The notes under the pieces: generated by a model
The model's input: the letters and a program-made list of their open reading frames with translations, nothing else
Databases searched by the model: none
Told to the model about the DNA's origin: nothing
Shown: positions 1-9,480 of the stretch, one piece after another
Layout of the letters: each line of letters opens with the position of its first letter
Position numbering within the stretch: position 1 is the stretch's first letter
Program-made: the position numbers and the translations under genes
Origin: Plectrocnemia conspersa
Lineage: Eukaryota; Arthropoda; Insecta; Trichoptera; Polycentropodidae
Length of the DNA: 64,000 nt
Assembly: GCA_009617715.1 (NCBI GenBank)
Contig: VTFK01000050.1
Span: 1,798,001-1,862,000, forward strand
Direction: 5' to 3'

Positions 1-178
1 CTAGATAACCGAGCGTTTCCACTGCTACGGCACGGTTTTATTGATTTTGACGTGAATTTTCAAAAGGGCCATTTGAATTTGACCAGAAAGATGCATGAAA
101 GATTAAAAAACGTCCACTGTTTGGCCAACTTTTGCCACCCCCTCTCTCTAGAAAAAGCTGAAATGACGTCCCTATGTG
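1..178 (+). repeat. Repeat A monomer fused to an M1 end
   Basis: The window opens inside a dispersed repeat. Bases 1-60 match the start of the A monomer (ataaccgagcgtttccac, then a block around ttttgacgtg) found at 20.4, 23.3, 26.9, 53.8 and 56.8 kb. From about 65 to 176 the sequence matches the M1 family and ends in gaaatgacgtccct, the reverse complement of the M1 terminus. The same A-then-M1 junction recurs at 23.35-23.52, 41.0-41.1 and 57.03-57.12 kb, so the two were copied together. Confidence 0.7.
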
Positions 179-1571
179 TATATGAATATTTCGATTAAAT
201 AAAATAATAACTTATGTTATAACTTATATGTGTTATTTTCTATTCAAATATTTTTTATTTCTATATTTAACCTTTCTAATGCCGCGATAGTATTTTGTCG
301 GTTACGACGCTAGTGCTGCGCGAGACATTTTTCTCTCTCGCAAGATTATTAGTGCTAAGAAAAAATATTACAAGCCGTGTTTGGTTTATAGAGTTATTTA
401 TGAAAAAACATTAAAAATATGATAATTTGAATAGCGAGTTCTAAAATGACGAAAACATTTTTTGAGCGGCGCCAGGGCTGTCACTACGTTTATACATAAT
501 ATGTCATTTGTAAATAAAATATCAAGCGCTTTACTAAATGATTTATATACATAATTTTTTTTAAATTTAAAAATCTAAGGTCTGCTGGTTATGTAGTAAA
601 AAAATCATAATAAACATTGCGTAATGCTACCCAAAATGACAATTATAATAAAAAATGAATAGTTATAGTGTCGGCAATTTTACCAATGTTAATGACAGCT
701 TTGTGTCATTACTTTAACTAAAATATAAACCGTGGCTTATAAGCCAACAGCCGAGCGTAACAACGATGATAAGTTTTTAGTAAGCCTATTACGAAAAGGA
801 TGACTCGAATTGAACGTAAACTAAAGCAGACCCTACGAAAACATCAGTAATCCTCTAGAAGGGGATTAGTGCTATGAAAAAGTTTACGAAATATCGGCAG
901 TCGACTGTTCCGCGAATTTATTAGATATACACGCGCGTTACACACATTATAGAGAATTGCGGATGCGGGGGAGATTGATTCGCAAAAGCGAGATGATATT
1001 TCGAGATGAAGCCGTTATAAGAGATAAGGCAGTATGATATTTCACGTGAAAGCCTCAAAATATCTCATGTCGTTAAAAAATAATATAATACGGCTCGGTT
1101 GACGGAAAAGATACATTTTTCCTACGGACAAAATAACCCTCCTTTATTATACGTTGTGCTTTTGTTATATTTGTGTTAGATTAAAACTCAACGTTAAATG
1201 CGGGCGCTGCGTTTTGTAACGCAACGCACGTATGTCAATTTTATTCGCGAAACAAACATATATTTGACACAATTTAAATGCTCATTTTTTGAATACCAGA
1301 TAGTGTGTGCTTGGACTTTGTTTCCGTCAAAGCGGCTTTTAACAGCAGTCGGAATTCCGTGAAATTGGCAAATTTGCGTCCAAAACTGAAAAACGCAGTC
1401 GGCGGAAACGCAACGTTTGGATAAACCCAAAAAATAATCGTAGCTAAAAATTGCCCACATGGAAATCGCTTCGGAATTAATTGCGCATATAGCTCATTCG
1501 AAAAAATATGATAGCACAGTATACCATGAAATATATTTTTAAAATATTTATTTAATAATATAAATATAATA
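179..1571. other. AT-rich non-coding stretch, nothing recognised
   Basis: I see no exon, RNA gene or repeat shared with the rest of the window. Short less AT-rich patches (around 290-350 and 890-1050) contain no sustained reading frame. Confidence 0.5.
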
Positions 1572-2862
1572 CAGTGAAACTTCGGATTGCGAGTAACTCG
1601 ATTTACGAGTGTTTTGCAATTCGAGATTTTATTTAAATTATTTTTGCCCTGATAAACGAGCAATGTCTTGCAATACGAGCAGTACGTATTGCGTGACTTT
1701 ATCTTTGATGATTCTTCTTGACAGTTAATGATTTTTTTGTAGTGAAGGCATACATTTAAAAAACATTTTGTCACTCAAAGTCAGTTTACGAGTAGCTTAT
1801 TTATTAACAAATAAAATTATGCTGTTTACCGATAGTAAATAATAAAGTCGTGTATAATTGTTGCAGTATTAAGGAGATCTATCAAGATTTTGATGAGAAC
1901 AGTTACTAGAAGGGTTGAGCACATTGTGAGTAACATCAATAGGCAATTTAATAACAAAGCAAATGATTTCAAAAAAAAATTTGGCTTCACCTAATAGTTC
2001 CCGAACTTTTTAGACTCTCCATGCCCTTTCTAAATCCAGGTTTTCCAAGGCGTGCTGTGTCGAATGAAAGCTTTGCAAAATACAAATATTTTGTTATGTA
2101 AAAATAATGCTCCAAACCACGAGAATGATTTACTGGAGGAATTCGAATTTATTAAAATCAAGTTTCTAACACTACTTAAATACACCAGCCCATAAATCAG
2201 CAACCTTAAAAAGTTTTATACTAAATCACTATTACAGAAATACTTCATAGTGATCAAAGGAACAAATCTAACCTCCGGAGACTTGTGAAAAAAATATTTC
2301 CACACCTCAATTCTGCTTGGATAAAATTGTAGCTTAATTGCGTCGATGAAATTGTCATTGGGGTAGAACATGAGGCTGGTGGTGAATGAGAACAATTTTT
2401 ATATAAAAGTTGATGGAGAAACATGTCCATTAGCTCACCACCGAATAATTAATAAATCTGCATCGCTAGCTATAACACGAGGCTAAAGAACAAACCTCGT
2501 ATGAGGAGGGGAATAAAGGGGCTGAAAAACCCCTCACTTTAAATGAGATTAAGAATATCTGTAAAATGAAGAAAACAGTGAAAATTTTCGTAAAGCCATG
2601 AATTTATTAAAAGGCAATGCAAAACGTCATTGGATAGGTTTCTAGTTAAAATTGTACAGAAATAAAATATTGTATTTAGCTATTAGTGATTCAGATATAC
2701 ATGAAATTATTTTAAAATAAATTTAAATAATAAAAAATATAGGAGTATTTTGAATTAATTTTTATATTAATATTTTTGGGTTTTGGAACACATTACATTA
2801 TTTATTCTGAAAAAAAGAGTGTTTTACACAACAAATTATGCTCATAAACTGAGGTTCAACTG
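1572..2862 (+). mobile_element. Decayed pogo/Tigger-type DNA transposon
   Basis: The left end begins cagtgaaacttcggattg after a TA, and the right end at 2845-2862 is a related inverted copy (reverse complement cagttgaacctcagttta) followed by TA. This gives a 1291-bp element with TA target duplication, as in the Tc1/mariner-pogo superfamily. Inside, bases 2103-2160 read NNAPNHENDLLEEF followed by FIKIKFLTLL. This resembles the DNAPxH catalytic block of Tigger/jerky transposases, where the Asp belongs to the DDE/D triad; here that codon is aat (Asn) rather than gat. Downstream, residues like FYTKSLLQKYF and GTNLTSGDL also fit the family, but stops and frameshifts interrupt the frame. The element is dead as a coding unit. 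Assignment rests on terminal repeats, TA flanks and these short motifs. Confidence 0.72.
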
Positions 2863-2864
2863 TA

Positions 2865-3164
2865 TTAATAAAAAACATGGTATGAAATATGCAACACGCA
2901 CCGTCAATATATACTGTAGAAGAAATCTATAAACACTTTGTTAGTATAGTTTATAAGAATGGTCAAAAATATTATTGTTGTATATATAATACAACACCTC
3001 GTTATACGGTTGCTCTTTTACTATTATAGAAAACTGTTCCGTGTTTGTAAAACTAATTACCTAAGACATTACTAAAGCGGCTTAACCATCTCTTTTTCAT
3101 TTCTCGAAAAAACTTACTTAGCTCTACGGGGAGGGGGGGGGGGGCAAAGCCTACATACATTGCA
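2865..3164. other. AT-rich stretch with a poly-G run
   Basis: No coding signal. A G-rich run interrupted by one A lies at 3128-3144, immediately beside the LINE tail that follows. Confidence 0.5.
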
Positions 3165-3295
3165 TTATTATTTTATTTTATTTTATTAATTTATTTAGCT
3201 TAATAGCTAATCTTTATATCTAACAAATTTAGTAAACATATATAAAAATATATAAAAAATACATAACAGAAAGAAAAAATGAAATACATAAGACT
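3165..3295 (-). mobile_element. LINE 3' end fragment, family L1
   Basis: Read on the minus strand, this segment matches the tail of the minus-strand copy at 39.2 kb almost base for base (including agctattaagctaaataaat) and ends in an AATAAAATAAAAT-type simple tail. That is typical of the 3' end of a non-LTR retrotransposon, here truncated to about 130 bp. No coding part remains. Confidence 0.65.
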
Positions 3296-3904
3296 TTTAA
3301 ATTCCAAAGGCAAATTTATTATAAAGGTAATTTTATCATTGCTGTTATTTTATTATAAGATAAGTATTTAATAAATATTATTGCATCTAGTGTTTAATAT
3401 TTCATTACCTAATCAAATAAATATTTATGTGGAATATAATTAAAAATGTATATATTGTATAAACACATATGATCATTAAAACATTAATTTATACATTCTC
3501 TGAAATTTAATAATGGCTGTCGAGAATGAAAATTTCATAAATATGATTTTATGATTTTAATTAAATCCTATTAAATATTTTTTCTCAATAATATATTCAG
3601 TAGTTTAGATTCAGTCACGCTATAGCTGCGGTGGGAAACCTTATCAGTAAACTGGATTCGTTAAAATCAAGTTTTCGTAGCTTTTCCTAATCTGATTACC
3701 TTAAGTCAAGTAAAGTCACTAAGCCGTAAGTGAAATGCAATTATTAAAACGTGGAAATCAATTAATAAAATACATAAAAAATAATCAAATGACTCTTTTG
3801 TACTTGATAGAAGTTTTTTTATTTGCTTTTTCCTGGGAGCTTAGCGATTGTAGCAGGAGTATATATACATATATCGCAGCACCGTCGCATACAACAGGGG
3901 GCGT
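3296..3904. other. AT-rich stretch, nothing recognised
   Basis: Very AT-rich sequence between two LINE fragments. I see no gene or structured repeat. Confidence 0.5.
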
Positions 3905-4275
3905 TCATTACTAAAATGTATTTGTTAGAAATTATTATGTTCCTAAACTATTTCAATAAGTATTTAATAATAAATAAAGTTGTATTATACATAGATTTAA
4001 TAGTAGAAATAGAGACAATTCAAGGATAGTTAGGTGTGAGAAAACGAGTACGGTCAAGGGAATTATGAATTTGTATAATAATATTAAATAAAAAGACAAA
4101 ACTATAAATGGAGCGGATTTCTAAATGGAATAAAGAAACACCTTCGTAAATTAGGAAATAAATGATAATATTAAGGATTTATTATTTTATGTTTATGTAT
4201 ATACATATATGTTTAGTGAAAATTGTTAAATTGTAAAATAATCTATACGAACTAAATAAATTATTAAAATAGACA
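3905..4275 (+). mobile_element. LINE ORF2 C-terminus and 3' tail, family L1
   Basis: This is the plus-strand relative of the element at 39190-39580. Shared landmarks are aataagtatttaataa, gaaaacgagtacgg and taaatggaataaa, in the same order and spacing. In the frame through 4040-4075 it reads KTSTVKGIMNLYNNIK, corresponding to the GGFNLYNSLPREIN stretch of the other copy. That pattern (LYN-LP-EIK-like) is common just before the stop of LINE ORF2 proteins. Stops and an indel interrupt the frame, and everything 5' of about 3.9 kb has been lost or is unrecognisable. The non-LTR class is well supported; the clade is not. Confidence 0.65.
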
Positions 4276-5096
4276 TACTAAGTAAGCATGGTAATATATT
4301 TCTATGTACGATTTTTCTATTTTAACTTAAACAAAACCACTCTACAGGCAGCAATGTGGTCCACAGTTTATTTATACGGCTTTTCGCCTTACGGGTAACT
4401 TTCCAGGAACAAGTTTGAGCCGTAAAGTGAATATTCACTTTCATTTCTCGTGGCTTGTTTCTTAGTTTTTGTAATAAAAATATTTTAATATTAGAAATAG
4501 TGAAATTTATTTCATCGTTCATTTAAATAATTAGTCGTGTAAGACATATTATAACAGACATACAACTAATATATTTATATCTATTGAATTAACTAATAAT
4601 CTAAACGTCGTCAGATTACAACATTTAACAATTAAGCAGTTATATATTGTTAGAATCAATAGTGAATAATCCATTAAATCATATTTTATCATTACAATGT
4701 TGAAAAGTCTAGCTCGATACATATTGTATTATATTATGGGAGGTTTGAACTAATTGCGCCGTGATTCTTAAATTAGGAAATCACCATAACGATCACTTGA
4801 ACAGCGAAGAGAGAAATTCGTATACTAAAAAATTGTCCACCTCGTTACGAAATTAGAACCGCACAAAAAGTACCACAAAAGACCAGCGTCAGCAATAGAA
4901 AACAAGTGCGGACACAGAATATGACACAATAGCACCATCCTTCCAAAGAAGTTAATCTAGAAACAATGCGATCGACCTTGTGTTTATTTCCATTCTTATA
5001 ACCATCTGAACCGTGTTTTCTTTTAAGAGATTTTGGATATGAATTCAAGAAACGATGCAACTAGTTCGTATAAATTCTTATCTGAAATTTGAGAGA
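4276..5096. other. Non-coding stretch left of the channel exons
   Basis: I searched the minus strand here for the next Ca-alpha1T exon (IS5 and pore, expected to start with an Ser-Met-Arg-Ile-like sequence) and did not find it. Minus-strand open frames at 4322-4522 and 4845-5060 do not resemble the channel or any family I recognise. Confidence 0.5.
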
Positions 5097-5200
5097 GCTT
5101 TTTCGAACGATTTTATTGCTTTTGACGTGAATTTTTGACTTCTGAGAAGTGGTTTTGCGCCCTCCTATTGACCAAAATTTGATTTAAATATACTTTGACA
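5097..5200 (+). repeat. Repeat A monomer fragment
   Basis: Carries the A landmarks gattttattgcttttgacg, ttgacttctgagaagtg and gcgccctcctattgaccaa in order, about 200 bp downstream (in the gene's sense) of the last channel exon and therefore inside its intron. Confidence 0.75.
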
Positions 5201-5405
5201 AACACTTTTATATCAGATATCGGTAATAGCTATCATATTTCTACCATCTGATAAAATGATATCAGATGCGATATAAAAATATTTTACAGGTCAAGGTTTG
5301 GTGAGAAATGTTTAATTTTATTTACAAGATAAGCTGATTTTTTATGTCAATACTTAATTAGCATAAGGTTAGTATTTTTAAAATATAATTATATGGTAAA
5401 CTCAC

Positions 5406-5503
5406 TGGGTATTCTGTTGATGGCTCTCAGCGGTCGTAACACTCTGATGGTCCGGATAGCCGACAAGTTCATGTTTTCCACGTTCAAACAGTACTCCAGA
5501 GCC
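5406..5503 (-). CDS. Ca-alpha1T: T-type calcium channel alpha-1 exon, repeat I S3 end to S4 (partial gene)
   Basis: This 98-bp minus-strand exon supplies the last base of a Gly codon, 32 codons, and one base of the next codon. It reads [13 protein letters not shown], then the voltage sensor [17 protein letters not shown], then IP. S4 segments of Cav channels carry Arg every third residue; here [10 protein letters not shown] is intact. The sequence fits Cav3 (T-type, low-voltage-activated) channels, which admit calcium at membrane potentials near rest in neurons and muscle. The acceptor is ...ctttgaag and the donor is a|gtgagt. The exon follows the 5592-5725 exon after an 88-bp intron with compatible phase (2 then 1). 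The next exon (IS5) is not found down to base 1. The overlapping plus-strand open frame at 5393-5740 is only the antisense shadow of these exons. Confidence 0.93.
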
Positions 5504-5591
5504 CTTCAAAGTTTATTTTATAATACACGTTCGTTATTTTTTAATAAAAAAAACACACAAACACTAAATCATATTAATGGATCCGACTCAC
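5504..5591 (-). other. Short intron between IS3 and IS4 exons
   Basis: This 88-bp AT-rich intron has a gtgagt donor at 5591-5586 and an aag acceptor at 5506-5504. Its small size contrasts with the other introns of this gene. Confidence 0.85.
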
Positions 5592-5725
5592 CCGGCGACA
5601 ACGATGAAAAAGTCCAATCTGTTCCAAGAGTCTGCCAGGTAGGTGGATTTCCCGTAGACTCCCATGGCGATCATCTTGATGGTCATCTCGAGCGAGAAGA
5701 AGGCGAATATGAAATCGTCGAACAT
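5592..5725 (-). CDS. Ca-alpha1T: T-type calcium channel alpha-1 exon, repeat I S2 to S3 (partial gene)
   Basis: This 134-bp minus-strand exon has 44 codons plus two bases. It opens M, then [17 protein letters not shown] (S2 with its conserved acidic Glu and Lys), continues [16 protein letters not shown], and enters S3 with [11 protein letters not shown]. The Asn-Arg-Leu-Asp-Phe motif at the start of S3 is a hallmark of voltage-gated calcium and sodium channels, and the S2 wording matches insect Ca-alpha1T. The acceptor is aaatttcag and the donor is gg|gtgagt, both canonical. It joins the upstream exon in phase 0 (KILQ|MFDD) across a 1246-bp intron holding a LINE remnant, and the downstream exon across an 88-bp intron. 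Confidence 0.94.
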
Positions 5726-6329
5726 CTGAAATTTATTTAGTAATATTTTAAATCTGTCATTGGCGATTATCTGCAGATTTATGTACTGCGGTTTATATAG
5801 AAAGTCTGAATATAAATTTTGATTAGATCGATCCAGCGTTTGCCTTCGATCCAGCGTTTGCCTTCTATGTTTTCTTTCAGTTGAATGATAGATAAGTGCC
5901 CATAATATTTTTAATTTATTTCAAGGTACTTAATTTTTTTTATTAAACATTGTAGAGAAGAAAATTAATGTTTATAAAATTATCGTAAAACATTTATTAT
6001 TTTTGGAGTACTTCTTTATACAACAACTTTATGAAAAATAATAAAATTTCTATGCAATTAAATTGAGGACAATTTAAATGAGCAATAGAACAGATTAGTT
6101 GCGAACACCTTATGAATTTTAATTATATGCATAAACGATTTGTTTTATGGAAACAAAGTATTTATTTAAATGCACATATTTAAAAAATATTTTTTTCTTA
6201 AATAGAACCCAATTAAATTTAGTTTTTTTACAGAGAATCTTACAATCATACTTTATATATGTTGTATTTAGACTTTTAATTAATTCAATAAGTACACAAC
6301 ATTATGATCATTTTTATTATTGAAAGTAA
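5726..6329. other. Intron sequence with a short tandem duplication
   Basis: Part of the 1246-bp channel intron (5726-6971). At 5829-5865 an 18-bp unit, cgatccagcgtttgcctt, occurs twice head to tail (the second copy begins at 5847). Otherwise AT-rich with nothing recognised. Confidence 0.6.
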
Positions 6330-6623
6330 TCACTTTACTTTGTATTCATCAATTGTTAAAATATTCATGTCGCTTTGTAAAATTAAATAATCATGTACAT
6401 TTCCATATGAAGATACATTTTAAATCATCAACGTTAAGCAAGTGTTTACAATTAATCGCTTCGTCAGAGCATTAATAAATATAATAAATAATAAGCTTTC
6501 TAAGTTAATCCCCTGAGAAATACCCGAGGTAATACAAACTGGTTTCGATTCATATCCGTTTACTGTAACAACTCGGCTTCTGGCTGAAATATACGATTCT
6601 AGCCATTTGTAAATTAAGGTTAG
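6330..6623 (-). mobile_element. LINE reverse-transcriptase remnant (Jockey/R1-like)
   Basis: Minus-strand translation gives WLESYISARSRVVTVNGY, then CITSGISQG and SLLFIIFINALTKRL. This is the classic LINE reverse-transcriptase run in which a Ser/Thr-Ser-Gly-Val-Pro-Gln-Gly motif precedes LLF-I-IND. Downstream, in the same frame but after a stop, comes VSSYGNVHDYLILQSDMN, matching the segment after the catalytic F/YADD box. The FADD box itself has decayed (the frame reads TLMI then stop). It lies inside the channel intron in the same orientation as the gene. It is non-functional; class is confident, clade tentative. Confidence 0.78.
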
Positions 6624-6971
6624 TTAAATTTAAAATATTAATATATTAAAAAAAAAAACAAAAGTATGTATATTAATCTATTTTTAATGTACGATTTAAA
6701 TAATAATTTAAAAATGTGTCTTATATAAAAATATATATATATTATTGCCCTACCTTCGACCAAAGAATACAAAAAAAAAATCAATATTAATTGCGAAGGT
6801 CTGATTTATTTGGCCACAAGCTAGTCAGCATTCTGACCGTCAGCAAAATAATTGTTATTTTCGTTGCGGTCTCTTCAGTGTTGCCAGAGTGCGGTCTAGA
6901 TTATGGACAAATAAATTGCCCTTCCTCAACACAATAAAAAATAAATTTAAAGGTATGAAAGCAATACTCAC

Positions 6972-7101
6972 TTGAAGAATCTTACATCGATTGGTGAGGC
7001 ACTGGTCGTCGACGCACGGTTGGTACATCCCGAGGGTCACGCAGTTCAGTAGAATTACAAGCATGGAGATACGTTCGAACCACGTATATACGCATACGAA
7101 T
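6972..7101 (-). CDS. Ca-alpha1T: T-type calcium channel alpha-1 exon, repeat I S1 and S1-S2 loop (partial gene)
   Basis: This 130-bp minus-strand exon encodes [12 protein letters not shown], then S1 [17 protein letters not shown], then [14 protein letters not shown]. The [19 protein letters not shown] core and the Cys-bearing S1-S2 loop ending RCKILQ are characteristic of Cav3 channels and closest to insect Ca-alpha1T. The donor is caa|gtgagt. I set the 5' edge at the aaag just after an in-frame TAA; it is the only AG between that stop and the coding sequence, so the frame forces this acceptor. Residues before WFER (CVYT) depart from the usual Cys-Asn-Pro, so this edge is either divergent or reached by unusual splicing. 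The first Met is not a start codon; the N-terminal exons lie further right. Confidence 0.88.
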
Positions 7102-8127
7102 CTTTAGTTAAGGAAAATTGCAAAGAAAAAGTACATTACACATAATCAAATTCGGTCCGTCTCTGGTTTTAAGATCGACTGAAGCTCCACCTGACCGCAA
7201 GGAGGGCTAAACCGACGTTTACCCGTAGACTGAATCGCTTTATCGATTCCAGGATTAAAGGGACGCAAAGCAAAAACTACCGGACGTTTCAGGTCTAAAT
7301 TTACCTTCCGAGAGGTAATTTTATGTTTCTTATTCGTCGACTTAATATAAATATGTAAAGTTATTTTGTACCCAATTACGCAAATTAAAGTAACTAAGTT
7401 AGCATAAAAAGTATTATTTAAAATTAAATCGGTTTCCATGCATGTACGCCCTGTGTTTAAAATATATTATATGTATATGCGAAACCTGTAGTCTGACCCG
7501 AAAGTAATTAGCGTGGCTAGAATCCTTTGAGCTTAAGATTTTCAGAAAGATATTCGGACACGTGTAAGGTTATGTGTTCTACAGGATCAGAGTAAATCTA
7601 AATTTAATTAGCTTCTCCATTTTTTTGTCCCAAATATAATTTTATTTAATAGTTCAACAAAAAATATTATATATTACTTTATTGTAAAAAATATTCAAGT
7701 ATTTGGACCAGTATTCAATAACAAAATTCCGGTACTGACTCAATGGAAACAATGTAAATTAACTTATCATATGCATTAAATAACGCTTGCCGGATCATCA
7801 AATATTTTTTTTATATTTATAATTCAATTGATTGATAAATATATAAAATAAAGTAATGATTTTAATTTATATAAATTAAGAAGCCTAAACCAAACTTGCT
7901 ATCTCTTTCTCAATTATGAATAACGATGAAATGGATAGCTCTAGTACTGACTGTGTTAACGCAAATATAGTATAGGATTTTACAGCCTATTATTAAAAAT
8001 TTTGCAGGCAAAGAACTGCGTTCTTTTTTAGAACGTAAATAACAAACAACATTTATAAACTGTTTAATTAAAATTACAAGCATCATAAGAGATTTTTTTA
8101 TTTAATTTTAATTTTTAATTTTCCGTT
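7102..8127. other. Upstream intron or flank, nothing firm
   Basis: A minus-strand open frame at 7146-7439 has some less AT-rich sequence but no recognisable domain and does not continue the channel. The rest is AT-rich. Confidence 0.5.
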
Positions 8128-8370
8128 GTACCCTGACAGGCGTAAGCCCAATGCGTTACGACTTGGTAAATCTGTACCAACAAGGTAAGCCTATCAGACG
8201 TAATGAATACATACAAGTAAGTATATATTAAAATTACAAGACTGAAAGTCTGAAAATCAGACATTTAAATATAATTAATTAAAAATTATTATGTTTATAA
8301 TTAATAAAAATTACAATTTAAAATTAATAAATGTCACTTTGCAGCTAGTGCCGGTTTTTAATACTACCGT
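8128..8370 (+). repeat. Repeat B copy
   Basis: Begins near cgtaagcccaatgcgttacg and ends near atgtcactttgcagctagtg. The same start and end occur at 20.73-21.15 kb, and the start alone at 31.8 and 53.5 kb. Length about 240 bp; no coding capacity. Origin unknown (SINE or MITE). Confidence 0.6.
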
Positions 8371-8500
8371 ATTTTTATAAATAAAAATTCAAGTTGTTGC
8401 CGCTATTCCGACTAAGGATTTCAATACCGGTCGTGTCTATACGGGTAATACCGGTATTAAGGCAAAAATTGCCTTATATACTATCGGTATTACAAAATGA
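8370..8500. repeat. ACCGGT-motif cluster
   Basis: Several copies of variants of aataccggtatt lie close together (around 8425-8485). The same palindromic word clusters at 30.12-30.21, 31.75, 52.93-52.98, 53.21-53.27 and 54.6 kb. It may be the sub-terminal motif of an old DNA transposon; this is inference. Confidence 0.45.
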
Positions 8501-9305
8501 AATACATTTTTTTTCAAATCTGTATATTTGATTCTATGAAAACGAAATCTTCATGGTTTAGAACAACGAAAATGACAATTGTTATATTACTTGAAAGCAG
8601 AAGTGGAGAATAAAATAATGCTCATTGCAGGAGATTATCCTGAGTAGTGTTAAAGGCATAAGCTATGTAATATATTTTTATTCATTTAAATTATGTTATT
8701 TTAACAAAAGTACACGTAAAATAAATCTTTCGAAAATAAATATTATCGAGATATTCTAAAATAAATATTAAGTGTGTGCATTAATTAAAATAATATTTTA
8801 TATTATTTAATCAAATATATATCTCAATCATCAATTACATAAAATATCAAGGGATTCAAGAGTCAGAACATGTTCTTTGAAGATACCGAATGAAATTGTA
8901 ATAATTACTGTCTTCATATTTTTTTTTGCGAAATATAATAAGCAAACATGTAAAATTTCGACTTAAGTTGCCGATGCTTATGACGAATTATCCGTCCGAT
9001 TATTTATAAATATTTCATGTTTTAAATCATAAGAAGGGTTTAAGCAATCTTCCTTACATTCAGGTTCTTTTAAAAATACTTTATATGCTGATTCATTGTT
9101 GTGCTATCTACTAGTATCAATAAACATCAATTAATCGACTGTGTACAAAAACATTTTTGTCTCGTTTATTTTTTCACTTGGGTGGCAAATATTTGCAGTG
9201 GCAAATATTTGCCATTCGCATTTTTAACTAATATAATAAATAACTGACAATATAATAAATAAATGTTATTGAAAAAATTAATGGAACAGAAAGGTTTTGT
9301 ATACA
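8501..9305. other. AT-rich stretch with a duplicated short palindrome
   Basis: At about 9185-9212 the palindromic word ggcaaatatttgc occurs twice, separated by three bases. Nothing else recognised. Confidence 0.5.
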
Positions 9306-9480
9306 GTTGTCCTATTGATTTTCATTAGTACTCGTAGACAACTAGCAGGATCAGCATATGAAGTATTTTTAGAAGTACCTGAATGTACGGAAGATTGTTT
9401 AAAAGCTTCATACTATTTGAAACACGAAATATGCATACATAGATAGAAAAATAATTATTTATAAACGTCAGTAACTAAAG
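9306..9480 (+). repeat. Repeat K copy
   Basis: Matches 31438-31620 and 52600-52790: cattagtactcg, then a run around gtatttttagaagtacctg, ggaagattgttt and a tail with gaaatatgcat. No coding frame survives. Family unknown. Confidence 0.6.

Noticed and set aside
4845..5060. Hydrophobic minus-strand frame considered as the missing IS5 exon
   Set aside because: Neither the expected Met-Arg-Ile start nor the Leu-rich, Pro-Met-Leu-Gly-Asn S5 pattern is present.
5393..5740. Plus-strand open frame of 115 codons
   Set aside because: It is antisense to two well-supported calcium-channel exons and the intron between them; its translation has no family resemblance.
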